A stretch of DNA of 64,000 nt. Source: Dirofilaria immitis (taxonomy: Eukaryota; Nematoda; Chromadorea; Rhabditida; Onchocercidae). Position 1 is the stretch's first letter; the number at the start of each line of letters is the position of its first letter. The stretch spans positions 62,001-126,000 of the forward strand of contig JAKNDB010000104.1 of assembly GCA_024305405.1 (NCBI GenBank), in the 5' to 3' direction. The position numbers and the translations under genes are program-made. Of this stretch, positions 23,487-33,838 are shown piece after piece. The notes under the pieces were generated by a model. It saw nothing but the letters and a program-made list of their open reading frames with translations. It did not search any database and was not told the DNA's origin.

Positions 23487-26400
23487 CTAAATGAGAAAGA
23501 TAAGTTTATACAATCTTTAAAAGTCGAAAATTTGGGCTTAAACGTCGAACTTCAATTCAAATTTTTATCAGAAAATGATATGATAGTCGTAGGACACAAA
23601 TTGAATAAATTCATTTTATTATTGATTTCGAAATAATTTATTTTATAAATAAAGTTTATTGAATTTAAAAATTAATATTAAATTTAAAACTGATAATTAT
23701 TTACCACTTCAATTGGTGTATCATCACGTGGAAGATACGTTCGCCGTGGATAGTTATCTTCACCTTTCTTCCATAATAAATCTTCTTCATTTACACGTTG
23801 TGCAAGCGGATATGCGTCATTTCTTGTTTCAGCCATAAATCTAAATTTAAAAAAATTAATAATTAAATTGAGAAATCAATAAACATAATATAGATAGGAA
23901 AAGGATTGGGAAAAAGAAAAAGGAATTTAAACTTATAGAAGGATTATTAGGATATTTTTAAATTTCAAAAGAAAATTTGATAAAGAATCTTTTGCAAAAG
24001 TAAAAAACATGTATAATGATATGAGAAATAAAATCGATAAGAAAAATATAAATTTAATAGAAAACGTGAATTTTACGTGTCACGTAAAAATTTATCAATC
24101 ATGAAGAGGAAAAATTCATAAAGAATCATTGCGTATTTTCATTCTTACTAAAATCTTTATCAAAAAATATGCATAATATACATAAGTCTATTTGAGCAAT
24201 AAAATGGATAAGTAAAAATTTTGATATAAGCATAAATCTTCACGTATATACGTGAGAAAACCTACCGGCCATATTCATTATATGTAAGTACCCATACAAT
24301 TTCATCTACCGTATCTAACGGTATAATATCCATATGTTTTGATGCAAGTAATTCACGTTCAAATACCGGTAGTACTAATGAATTATCAGCTTTTACTTGT
24401 ACTGGAGTATAGTACCATAGTACTGATGCCAAAGGTGTTCCTAAAATTAAATTAAATTTATTTATTTATCCGAACAAATTAAAATCATATATTCGAATTC
24501 TAAATTTTTCTCTATATTACTATAATGATTCATTTAAATTATGATTCTGCTTTAAAAGAAACATTAAAATGATAATCTTATCATTTAGATTTTGTTATAC
24601 TAAATTATTATTTTCGATATAAATTCCAATGATCAATGAATTTAAATGATAATTTATCGGAGATTTTTTTAAAAATTCTATTTCTTGAAAATAGCATTTA
24701 AAAAAAAAAATTTATATATATCCTAATAGTAGCTATTCATCTCTTCATATTTATTTTTATCTTTTGTCTTGTTTAAGCTGATATGATTAGAAAGATCAAA
24801 TTACTGGTGACAAATTAGATTAAATTAGAATTAAATTAATTTATAAAATCGATAAATTTTATCAGTAAAAAAATTTTAAAAATAAAAATCCTTTTTTTAC
24901 CTGTTTTTGGATCATTGAATAAACGACAAATACATGCAAAATTTGGTTCACCATCAATGGAATTTACTCGTACGGAATCACGAAGTCGTAAAAGGTCACC
25001 GGTCTTGGAATGTACAGCTTGTGGATAGCATATTTGTTTTGTTGATTGTTTTTCATGAAAGAAATACTGCAAAAATGAGAATGATGAAATAAATATTATC
25101 AAATTATTTGTAAAATTAGCAATTTTCAAGTAATAAATTTAAAATGAAAATAATGAAAAAATTCTTTCAATGAGAAATTTAATCCCTGAAATATATAAAT
25201 AAACGTGAAGTATATAAAAATTAAAAATTATAGATGGAAATTTCTAACAATTTTACATTGATGTCGAGATAAGTCGAATTTTCATAAACAAAACTTACAT
25301 CGACGTAAACAGAACTTTCATAAGGAGATCCAATTAGTTTCCAATTAGAATTGAAACTACTCCTTCGAGTTCGTGATGACCCACGTCTTTTCCCATTTTT
25401 GTTATAACTGTAAATTCATTTGAACCACTGGAAGTACTGGCTCGACTACTACTTGCTGCTGACCAATGACGTGATCGTATTGGCGTATTTCTTAAATCTT
25501 CTAATGTTACCATCAATTTATCATCAAGTAATCCATCTATTTCAGCCTGAAAATACAGTATCACAAATATTCAAATTAATGAATATTTCTCATTAAATTA
25601 ATCAATACTTTTCATTTATTCAATTAATTCTGTTTCTTACACATATTTTTAAAATATAAATAGAAGATATATTTTTCTTAAAATTTATATAGCTCAGAAA
25701 AAGTTTTCTAAAATTTTAAATATCTTTAAAACAAAATCAATACATATATACGTACGTAAAAATGAAAACAAACCCTTAAACGTTTGCTGTGTAATTCTGT
25801 TTCTTTATTGCCATCTTTGAATTGTGGTCGTTTCCGGTTAATTCCGTCATTTAGCTGTGCAGAATAGAAGACATTTTCTACCGGAAATGTACTATCAACT
25901 GTAAAGTTGCTCGAAAGCTTATCGGACTTTTTCCGCTTTGGATTTTTAAGGCTTGATTTTTTGTTTGTTAATTTCTTCGCAGTCATTTTTACCGTAAAAT
26001 CGGAATTGATAACTTTAGTAGCAGATCTATCATTGATAATAGTACCATTGGTAATAGTTATTTTGGTATACTTGCTGCAGTAGTAGATGAACGTAGCACA
26101 CGTTTAGGACGATCTTCTTCTTCAAACTTTTTCAAAAGTTTTGGATCAAGTGATGGTGTAAGTGATCGTTGAAATGATGGACTTGCTGAAGATTCACGAG
26201 ATGGAAAATTTTTTTCCTTAATTTTTGGTTTTTCTCTTTATCGATATTTTGATCATTTCGATTCAAACATTTTGTTGATTTATCATCATATGATGGGGAT
26301 GATTTCTTTCCACATATACTACCGTTTAATGAAAATACATCCTTCTATAAAAAGAATGATTTGATTATTAATTGATAACCAATCAAGTAATTCTATTATA

Positions 26401-27926
26401 TTATCAGGAATTAATCAATAATTTCGATGCATAATAATTTGATACTTAGCAATAAATAAGTCATATTTGCCGTTATTATTTATGAAAATTAATAAAAAGC
26501 GAAATGATAAATAGTTCGATAATAATAGCTATCAAGTTCTTTTTACTATAAGAAATGTTTTTAATTGAGGAAAATTAGAAAACTTAATAATAAAAAAATA
26601 AAAAAATGCTATAAAATATTAATTTTAGATGTTAACCAAATTTTAAAAAAATAAACAAATCATTAAATTACGAATTCAAAGAAAAAAATACATTTCGATG
26701 TTGCAAATTGTTTCTATTATTGCTTTCACTATTCACTTCAGTTGTGACAATATTTCCAAATACCAAATCTTCGATTTTTAAACTTTTCAACACATTAATC
26801 TAAATTTTACAAAATGGAAATATGCAAATTTATTTGAAACATTTGAAGTAATTCAATGTTTAATTTAATGATAAAAGCAAATTTTGTTTTATTAAAAATT
26901 TAAAGAAGAAAATAATTTGATTAGTTCGTTATATGAAGAGGAAAAAAAGTCAGAAGTTTAAAAGAAATAGAAAAATATTTATGTTTTCGCATTACTAAAG
27001 CATATAAAAATAATCGCTTCTTAAAAATCTCAGAAAAAATCAATAATTCATATTTTATAACATTTCATGCAGAATAATATATAAAAATTATAAATTGTTA
27101 GCTATTCTGGAAAATAACTTTATATATATCATTTTAAAATATTTATCAATACATCTTTCAGATCAATAATTATTGTCAATGATTGATTGATTGGGTCGAA
27201 TATGGCCACTAAAAGAAAATAAACTTTGAAGAGAATGAAGGAACAGAACAAAATGGGGCATTCCATTAATATTGAAGAGCAATAATTAGGAAAATATTTT
27301 TAAATCAAATTTCAGAAATTAAAATCAGAAAAGCAAAGGTGGAGAAAGCAATAAGAAGTATAGTAAAGAATGATGGTGATGGAAGAGAAAATGATAAATG
27401 ATAATACGACTTAATTAATGATTTCAAATTTTTATATCATAATATCTAATTTTCTAATATATGATTCTTGCAATTTTAAATTTTGCAAAATATTAATTAA
27501 AAATGAAATTCTTTCAGTATGAAAATTAATGAAAATTCTCGAATCATATAGGAAGGATAATGAAAAGTTGAGAGCATAGAATTTATAATAAGTAATTCAT
27601 TTTAATCGAATATTCGTAATATAAAATTTTAGACGGTTTGAATAAATTAAATCAAAATTGAGAATATACATATCGAGAAATATGCTACAACTAAAGCTAA
27701 TATAATTAGAATAGCTGTAATACGTTGAATTCGAATTAATCAAGATATAATAATGAAAATTACTTGAAAAGTTATACTTTTCTCTTTTTTAAAATTATCA
27801 AAAATTAATCTAATTTGTTAATAGAAATGATAAAAAGAAGAGCTAGAAGAGGGATGCAAATAAATAAACAAAAAAAACATTGTCTTTAAGACTGAGAGAA
27901 AAACAAGCTGAATTAAATCGATTGTT

Positions 27927-27968
<42 letters not shown>

Positions 27969-28552
27969 GTGATAATTCTCTTGGCTCATAGACTGATTGT
28001 TATTGCTATCTCGTTTTAGTTTTGTTTACAAAATAAAGATGTGAAGCTTTCTTTCTGCATCAAATCAACTTATTTAATTAATAATGTTTGTAAAAATCAA
28101 TCAATTAAGAATAAATCGATATTTGTAAGTTAAGAAAACTTTTGCTAAAATTATTAATAAAATCATTTTATTAATTTCTTCAAATAATGATAATGATATA
28201 AAAGGTATCGTAATTAAAAGTAAATGACACCATGCATCATAATTAAGAACGGATAAGATGATAAAGTATTCATCATCATATATGGATGAAATGATATCAT
28301 TTAAGAGCAGATGCAGATGTGATAAATGATCATGCAACATAAACAAAAAGGAAAGATGATAATGTAACATGATTAGGTATGAATAAAATGATAATATATT
28401 ATGATTCAGGAAAAAGCGATGATTACTGATAAAAATGAAGTAAGGCATTAAAAATATACAAATAATAATCTTATTTATAACAACTAACAATTTCATTGAT
28501 TTAATTTCATAAAATAAAGTGAATGAGAGAGAAAGAGAAAGAGCGAAAGGGA

Positions 28553-28592
<40 letters not shown>

Positions 28593-29475
28593 AGATGATG
28601 AAAAATTGAATCTTCAAAAATGAATCTAAAATGAGCGATTTTAGAAAGGAAAAAATTATTCGATATAATTATGTATATGCGCATAATATTTTTGGAATAA
28701 GTTAAAATAAATTAAAATTTAAAATTTAGGTTGGCAAAAGAATGTAAAAATATTTTTGTTTGCTAAATTTTTTCGAAAAAATTTAAACAAACATAAATTC
28801 TAATGCAATCTATTAAGTTCGTTCATATTGGCATGTGAATGTCAGCAAAATGCTTTAAAAAAAAAGTGCCATTTTTCATTTTTAATTGATTTTGATAACA
28901 ATAAGATGGAATGCGACGAACTTTTCTTTTTTTTTCTTTCACTTTTATTATAAAAAGTTTTTAGATTAAAAGTTAATTCGATTGGAAACGTATTATTAAA
29001 GTTTGATTGATTAAAACAAAAATTGTTATATTGGAGTTATTTCGAAAGATATATTTGTAATATTCATTTGCATAATTCGGCAAAAAAATTGGAACAAAAC
29101 TCATTTCTGAATATGATGATAAATCTCTCTCTTTCTTTCTCTCTCTCTCTCACTCTCTGATGATAAAAAGAAATGACTGCATGAAAGAGAAGAAAAGATA
29201 AGAAAATGTAATGTACAATTTCATATAAACTATAAAATGGTATATTAGCTAAAAAGTTTTATAAATATCATTTATCTTAGTTTTTAATTGATAAAATTCG
29301 TTTTTTTTTCTGCTTAAAATTTCTTAGTATATATAGGAATGATCAATTTAACTATTGCATTAAAATGAAAAACATAAACAACTAACTCTTTCAATACCGC
29401 GGTGTTTTTATTATTGATCAAAGATTACACCCATTTTGGCTCATCCAAATATCAACAATGTAGTTGAATGGATGG

Positions 29476-29542
<67 letters not shown>

Positions 29543-32520
29543 CCATCATCATCATTATTATCATCATTATTATCAAGCAGCTCATTTCATTTCACTTCAT
29601 TTTACTTAGCCTTTTTTACCTATCTTCTTCATTTTATTTCATCTTATCTTATCTAATCATCGCTTACCTTATTATCTCGTTGTTTTAACCTTCTTTTATC
29701 ATTTTATACAAAAACAGTTTACAATTAATTGATAAAATATAACATTAATAACAAAATTAATGATGACAAGATAATAAAATAAATTTGAATACTTAAGGCT
29801 CATTAAGAAATTAATCAAACTTTTTTTAAATGATAAATTAGAATTAAATCAATTTCATTACTTGTATCATTCGCTTCTTTGTCTTAGTAATTTGATTAAT
29901 TGAGATATGAATTAAACAGATCAAATTTAACAAACTGGTAAATTAATGCTTGAGTTAGCTTTCACTATTTAAGTATTTAAATATCAAAAGTATTTCATTT
30001 CGAATTCATTCATCACTAATTTCCCGTCAATAAATTTTCAATAATAAATATTTTTATAGTATATGCATGTAATATAACTTAATGACAAAAATATTAATAA
30101 ATTGCCATAAAAAGTATAAAATATTTTGTGATATAAAACGATAATAAAAGAAAAAAATGAAAATAATATTTCTGTAAAATTTATTTTTAAACGAAAAAGA
30201 AAAAATGATTTTAAGTCAAAAATTTTTTATGTATAAAATAAAATTATTTAATATATTTACGATTATAAATAAGCAGTTTGTCATATATTACTAGTAAATT
30301 ACTGATAACAATCGTATGCTTGTGTGTTAAGGATATCGGTACTGCTACGATGAAGCACAAATAACATATCAATAGCATTTCATTGAATGATAACAATTGC
30401 AGTTATCAAATAATACTATACGATAAGAAAAAAAAACTAGAATAAAACTTACTATATTCAAAAAAATTATAATTTATATTTCCTGGTTCAAAGGTTAATA
30501 GAAAATCTCAGGAGCATTTCTGATACGTATATTATTTCACAGCGAGTGAGTTGAACAAGAATTTGGAAAGTATATTTCTTGATGAAGAGTAGTTAATTTA
30601 GCAAAAAGTTATGAATATTCCTGATATAAATCAATAATGGATTTCTCCGATATCAAGTCAACAAGAATAACATATCTTTTTCCGTCTTATATATGTAAGT
30701 TTATCAGAAGAAAATTATCATAAAAAATGCAGAAATATCATTATCATCTGAATAGATCTTTGATAGACTTCTTAGAAATTAAACCTTAACTTTTAAAAAA
30801 TAAGCAGTGATTTGTGACATCTGATAATATTTTCTTTAAATGATAGAACGAAGGAAAAAAGAAAGAAAAAAATTTAAATAATTAAAATAAATTTAATAAT
30901 TATTTATGGGAACAATAATACATTATATTTTTGTTGAATATTTATGATCAAATAAATATTATATCAAAGAATGAGATAGCTAAATAATTTTAATTTGAAC
31001 TATTCTATACATAAAACATTAAAAATTATTCGAGAAAAAAAGGAAAAACAAATATGTTTTACAAAATTGTATAATTTTTTATTGCAAATTTAATTTAAAA
31101 TTTCATCAAATTAGTATAATTCTGATAACTTTTAGTTGCCATTAAGAAAATTGAATAAAAAGGCTAAAATTTAGGAACGAAAAAAAAACAAACCTCTTCT
31201 CGTGGTACCTCAACTTCTGTGCCGTTATCATTTTTACATCTATTTCTTCGCATTCCGGCTTATCGGTACTGGATGCTGTGGTAGAGTTCGAAAATAAAGT
31301 TTCAATTTTGTAAAATCAAATGCTGGTGTTTCCGGCGTTGTTGTCATTTTTCGAGATTTCTTTGAATTTCATCATCCGGTTTATTATACCTGAAATAATC
31401 AACGTAAAATATCAAGAAAAGTAAGTAACATTGAGAAGTGCTGGAAATTTTAATCAAAAAAATCACAACATTTTTTTAATAAATAATTAATAATGAAAAG
31501 TTTAGCTGTAATAATAATAAATTAAAAATCAAAAATTCCCAAATGTGGTATGTTCCATTTAATTACTATTATTTTGAAAATTAAATAAATTATACTTAAA
31601 TTTAAATATCATATAATCAGTTCATCTATTTGAGCTAAATTTCATTATAATTTAAAAGTAATTGTTTAGCGAAGAAGAATATTGAAGAAGATATTTTGAA
31701 CTTATGAAAATATAATTATTAATCAATAACATTTTACGTTAGATTATTGCTATTGTTGATGGAAGACAGATGATAAATGGTCTCGAAATGTTATGAAAAA
31801 ATCGAGAAAAACAGACATTTAGATAGTTTGAATCAATAATGGCATGATAATTAAAATAGAATTGAACCTGCATAATTGGACAATTCCAATAACTTTTAAG
31901 TAATAAATATTGATTCTAAAACATTTAATTGGACTTCAGTTACTTGGCCAGGAATTAAAATCCAATATTGTACTAAATTAACTAAATAAAATGAATTCTT
32001 TTGAAAATGGAATGAATAGAATGATCAATAAATTGAGAGTTAAATGTTCCATAAAATTAACTAAATAAAATAAATTTTAGAAATGAAATGAATAGATAAA
32101 TCTCATAAAATGAAAGTTACGAAGGTTTATGAATGAATAGAACAATATTTATTATAAATTGGAGAATAGAATAATCTTGTAAAATGAATAAATGGCATGA
32201 TTTCATAAATTGGAAAATAGAATAATCTTATAAATTGAATGAATAGAATAAATTCATAAATTGAAAATTATAAATTACCCATTCGTATCAATAACTGCCT
32301 TAGATATTTGAACAACTTCGGTCCAATCTGATATTGTTGGCTCATTAGTTAATTGTAATTCGTTCTTATCATTTTCATTAATAAACATGAATTGCTTATT
32401 ATTCTGTTCTGATTGATTCCCTTCTATCGTGCTACTTTGTTCCTCAGTGATAACCAAATTAGGCGTAATACCGACAGTTGCAGGAATTGTTGATGTTGGT
32501 GCTGTCGCTGTTGTTATCAT
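23424..32520 (-). CDS. bahd-1-like: BAHD1-like BAH-domain chromatin protein (whole gene, 9 exons)
   Basis: Nine exons on the - strand join with matching phases; with six single-base losses repaired the reading is 637 codons including the stop (636 residues). The N-terminal two thirds is disordered, Ser/Thr/Lys-rich and basic, with segments such as PKRKKSDK and GKRRGSSRTRRSS that could act in nuclear import or DNA contact. The C-terminal portion (about 440-636) carries a BAH domain: WKLIG, GDLLRLRDSVRV, LWYYTPVQ, ELLASKH, VWVLTYNEYGRF and EVVYFCRRLYDC, which align block by block with vertebrate BAHD1 as I know it (LWYYRPE, NEVFASRH, CYVLTFAEYCRF, ELVFLCRHVYDF). BAHD1 reads H3K27me3 and helps build silent heterochromatin; that role here is inferred by homology. 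Vertebrate BAHD1 is longer (about 780 residues) and the N-terminal half does not visibly align. Intron 2 is 4.4 kb; the others are 0.2-0.9 kb. Confidence 0.85.
23705..23840 (-). CDS. bahd-1-like: BAHD1-like gene, exon 8
   Basis: Acceptor ttaaatttag, phase 2 in (joins as CG|A, giving Arg), donor GTG|GTAAAT, phase 0 out. It reads FMAETRNDAYPLAQRVNEED, LLWKKGEDNYPRRTYLPRDD and TPIEV. DDTPIEV matches the (E)DTDPELV region of vertebrate BAHD1. The frame is intact. Confidence 0.87.
24071..24089. promoter_or_regulatory. TACGTG inverted repeat in intron 7
   Basis: ttttacgtg-t-cacgtaaaa is a perfect inverted repeat with one central base. TACGTG is the core of HIF-type and other bHLH-PAS sites. A second palindrome, cacgtatatacgtg, lies at 24241-24254, about 11 nt after the 5' splice site. 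Regulatory use is a guess from the motif. Confidence 0.4.
24241..24254. promoter_or_regulatory. CACGTATATACGTG palindrome in intron 7
   Basis: A perfect 14-bp palindrome with two TACGTG cores, in the same intron as the one at 24071-24089. The two occur within 185 bases of each other in a gene whose other introns lack CACGTA/TACGTG palindromes. Confidence 0.4.
24266..24440 (-). CDS. bahd-1-like: BAHD1-like gene, exon 7 (BAH core)
   Basis: Acceptor taatttaattttag, donor CCG|GTAGGT, phase 1 in and 2 out. It reads TPLASVLWYYTPVQ, PVFERELLASKHMDIIPLDT and VDEIVWVLTYNEYG. LWYY followed by ELLASKH and the WVLTYNEY strand are hallmark BAHD1-type BAH blocks; the aromatic WYY belongs to the pocket that in BAHD1 reads the histone tail. 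The frame is intact. Confidence 0.9.
24901..25066 (-). CDS. bahd-1-like: BAHD1-like gene, exon 6 (BAH start)
   Basis: Acceptor catttttgcag, phase 0 in; donor ACAG|GTAAAA, phase 1 out. It reads YFFHEKQSTKQICYPQAVHS, then KTGDLLRLRDSVRVNSIDGE and PNFACICRLFNDPKT. The RLRDSVRV strand and the FACICRLF strand are the first beta strands of the BAH fold. The frame is intact. Confidence 0.85.
25299..25546 (-). CDS. bahd-1-like: BAHD1-like gene, exon 5 (one frame break)
   Basis: Acceptor ctgtattttcag, then AEIDGLLDDKLMVTLEDLRN and SRHWSAASSSRASTSSGSNE. At + strand T run 25396-25400 the frame must shift by one base, giving NGKRRGSSRTRRSSFNSNWK and LIGSPYESSVYVD before donor GAT|GTAAGT. One added A gives 83 codons, phase 0 at both ends. 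WKLIG marks the approach to the BAH domain; the basic RRGSSRTRR patch precedes it. Confidence 0.78.
25774..26344 (-). CDS. bahd-1-like: BAHD1-like gene, exon 4 (two frame breaks)
   Basis: Acceptor ctttttatag, then KDVFSLNGSICGKKSSPSYD. The frame changes at the A runs of 26211-26226 into PSRESSASPSFQRSLTPSLD and DRPKRVLRSSTTAASIPK, and again at 26071-26074 (sense CCAAAATAAC) into ITNGTIINDRSATKVINSDF and the lysine-rich KLTNKKSSLKNPKRKKSDK, ending ELHSKRLR at donor AGG|GTTTGT. Both breaks are single missing As, leaving 571 of 573 nt. The Ser/Pro-rich and Lys/Arg-rich character suggests a disordered nuclear region with a likely nuclear localisation signal (PKRKK). Confidence 0.75.
26692..26799 (-). 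CDS. bahd-1-like: BAHD1-like gene, exon 3
   Basis: Exactly 36 codons, phase 0 at both ends, between acceptor gtaaaatttag and donor AAT|GTATTT. It reads INVLKSLKIEDLVFGNIVTT and ends NRNNLQHRN, uninterrupted. No domain. Fit to the model rests on phase, clean frame and splice sites. Confidence 0.65.
27930..27967. repeat. (AAT)n microsatellite
   Basis: About 12-13 perfect AAT units inside intron 2 of the BAHD1-like gene. Confidence 0.95.
28101..28496 (-). CDS. 131-residue hydrophobic frame in intron 2, doubtful
   Basis: From ATG 28496 the frame reads MKLLVVINKIIICIFLMPYF and stays open for 131 residues, dominated by L, I, F, H and S, with repeated phrases such as LHYHLSFLF and LHDHLSHLH. The DNA beneath is a degenerate repeat of gatgataatgtaacatgatta, whose complementary strand happens to lack stops. 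It is longer than expected by chance at this composition but has no domain or splice signals. I think it is a repeat artefact. If real it would be a membrane-rich protein nested on the same strand in an intron. Confidence 0.15.
   Translation of the reverse strand: MKLLVVINKIIICIFLMPYFIFISNHRFFLNHNILSFYSYLIMLHYHLSFLFMLHDHLSHLHLLLNDIISSIYDDEYFIILSVLNYDAWCHLLLITIPFISLSLFEEINKMILLIILAKVFLTYKYRFILN
28527..28592. repeat. (GA)n-rich tract
   Basis: An almost pure purine tract of GAGAGAAAGAGA type, about 65 bases, in intron 2. Confidence 0.92.
28726..28930 (+). mobile_element. Possible mariner 5' end remnant
   Basis: TTAGGTTGGCAAAAGAATG (28726-28744) resembles mariner terminal inverted repeats as I know them, preceded by T/A as expected for TA insertion. 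About 180 bases later an ATG (28906) reads MECDE, matching the start of many mariner transposases (MECDKEH...), then breaks into a T run. No DDD catalytic core and no second terminal repeat are seen. If right, it is a short dead 5' fragment in intron 2. Confidence 0.35.
29126..29160. repeat. (CT)n tract
   Basis: Imperfect CT microsatellite in intron 2, opposite in polarity to the GA tract 540 bases before it. Confidence 0.9.
29476..29574. repeat. (ATC)n tract
   Basis: About 28 ATC units, perfect until 29540 and then with ACC and ATT variants. Translations give Ser or Ile runs that are not genes. Confidence 0.95.
31194..31389 (-). CDS. bahd-1-like: BAHD1-like gene, exon 2 (three frame breaks)
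   Basis: Acceptor gattatttcag, donor GAG|GTTTGT, phases 2 in and 0 out. The coding signal runs through three frames: YNKPDDEIQRNLEK, then MTTTPETPAFDFTK, then LFSNSTTASSTDKPECEEID, then NDNGTEVEVPREE. Each change equals one missing A in a sense A run: + strand T runs 31347-31351, 31305-31308 (or 31300-31302) and 31231-31235. With three bases added the exon is in phase with both neighbours. The composition is acidic and Thr/Ser-rich, with no known domain. Confidence 0.72.
31980..32276. repeat. Degenerate intronic repeat (intron 1)
   Basis: The phrases aatgaatagaat, ataatctt and cataaattg recur with a spacing of about 45-60 bases (for example near 32148-32180, 32196-32228 and 32240-32270). An old, diverged minisatellite inside intron 1 of the BAHD1-like gene. 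Confidence 0.6.
32279..32520 (-). CDS. bahd-1-like: BAHD1-like gene, exon 1
   Basis: The first ATG is 32520-32518, giving MITTATAPTSTIPATVGITP and ending EVVQISKAVIDTN before the donor AATGG|GTAATT, phase 2. The segment is Thr/Ser/Asn/Gln-rich with no domain. The frame is open upstream but without another ATG, which fixes the start. An acceptor-like tttttgaagtcag ends at 32549, 28 nt before the ATG; in a nematode this could be a spliced-leader site or the end of a 5' UTR intron. Confidence 0.65.
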
Positions 32521-32548
32521 CTTTTTTCTCACGTTATAATTCGTTTTA

Positions 32549-32561
32549 CTGACTTCAAAAA
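32549..32561 (-). promoter_or_regulatory. Candidate 5' acceptor (trans- or cis-splice)
   Basis: On the - strand tttttgaagtcag is followed by a 28-nt leader and the ATG of the BAHD1-like gene. Nematode mRNAs commonly receive a spliced leader at such sites close to the start. No spliced-leader sequence is visible here, so this is inference. Confidence 0.35.
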
Positions 32562-32592
32562 TAGAAATATATAGTTTAAAATTATTTAACAA

Positions 32593-33787
32593 AAAAAAAT
32601 TCCAAAATTCGATAGTAATATCGCAAATATGAAAATGAACGGAATTTTACAATAAAAATTAAATTTAATAATTGAAGAAGAAAAATTCAAATTTGATTCA
32701 TAACTAACTATTCATGGGATTTAGATCAATTTAACTTTTATTCGAAAATTTTGGATAAAAATTTTTATCATTTAAATAAATATATATCCATGTAAAATAC
32801 GAGGGAGAGAGAGAGAGAATTCACAGGTGGAGAGAGAGAAAAAGGAGAACTTTGCAGGAAGAGGCAAATCTGATCTATACCTATTATAAAATTTTAAATT
32901 CCACATTAGATCAGTTCAAATTTTCTGAAATCTTTATCACTTGAACAAACATACAATATAGGGATACATTAAAAGAGAGGGAAAGAAGAGAGAGAGAGAG
33001 AGAGAAACAGAGAAAATAACAAAAATGATATGATCGAAATAATAGGAATGAAAAATAATAGTCTTTTCAAGGAAAAAAAGCTTATCTCAAAAATAATGAT
33101 TTAATTAAAATAGTCGGTAAAGAAAATGAAAAAAAAATAAGAAAGGATATGTAATTTTTTTCCTTTGAAAATATTGCAATAAATTAATTATAATTATTTC
33201 ATTATGCTTATCAAATGCATAATTTCTTTCTTATTGTATTACTCAAATAAGTGATATGATTAAAGATAATTAATTAATGATTTCAACTTTATAATTGAAA
33301 GCTATGTACAATTTTAAATTAAAAGAAAATTCCAATATATTAATTTTCTTGAAAAGTATAAACAAAAATATTGCAAATATTCTTATTGTATTACCTAAAC
33401 TAGTACTGAATAAATGATATGATTAAAGATAATCAATCAATAGTTTTAACCTTAGAATTATTCACAAATTATATACATAATATTAATTTAAATTTTCTTA
33501 GAAAAGACAAACAGCAATATTCAAATAGAAGATATATTTTGAAATTAAAAAGCGAGAGGGAGAAAGGGAGATAGAAAGAGTGATAATAAAAGAGAGAAAA
33601 GGGAAAAAGAAAAAAGATCTTGAAAATATAATTTTCAGAATTTTCATCAATTATTTATTTATAGTATCATGCAAATTTTATTAAGTTTCAATAGGAATTT
33701 ACTAAACAAATATGCAAACGATATATTCTATTTGAAATGTATTTGAAGTTTAATAAAAATTATGAAAAAATTAAGTAAGTTGGTTCG
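32593..33787. other. Upstream of the BAHD1-like gene: GA tracts
   Basis: No gene. Purine tracts at about 32802-32846, 32975-33016 and 33550-33612. The promoter of the BAHD1-like gene should lie here, but I recognise no defined core element. Confidence 0.45.
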
Positions 33788-33792
33788 TATAT

Positions 33793-33838
33793 ATATACAT
33801 ATGCATATATATATATATATATATATGCATATGTATAT
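33793..33838. repeat. 46-bp perfect AT palindrome
   Basis: Self-complementary from atatacatatgcat through a TA core to atgcatatgtatat, centred between 33815 and 33816. Outside it continues as (TATATG)n. It may extrude as a cruciform and is fragile in cloning. Confidence 0.9.

Larger units (their letters stand above)
26800..31193. other. Intron 2 of the BAHD1-like gene
   Basis: A 4.4-kb intron holding an AAT tract, GA and CT tracts, an ATC tract, a possible mariner end (28726-28930) and a 131-residue hydrophobic - strand frame, each listed apart. A + strand acceptor near 30541 (tatttcacag) is followed by 17 in-frame codons, SELNKNLESIFLDEE and a stop, too short to call. Confidence 0.6.

Noticed and set aside
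23448..23636. + strand frame reading VIETATKIYLNEKDKFIQS
   Set aside because: Antisense to exon 9 and intron 8 of the BAHD1-like gene, whose family match is strong.
25334..25420. - strand frame ending KDVGHHELEGVVSILIGN
   Set aside because: Out-of-frame reading of exon 5 after a missing A; the other frame gives the conserved WKLIG lead-in to the BAH domain.
25396..25445. Tiny intron GTACTT...TTACAG as cause of the exon 5 frame change
   Set aside because: It would be about 30 nt, and five other breaks in the gene have the same one-base A-run cause.
29464..29688. Ile and Ser run frames at the ATC tract
   Set aside because: Microsatellite translation inside an intron.
30541..30600. + strand exon SELNKNLESIFLDEE after tatttcacag
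   Set aside because: Only 17 codons, antisense within an intron, no partner.
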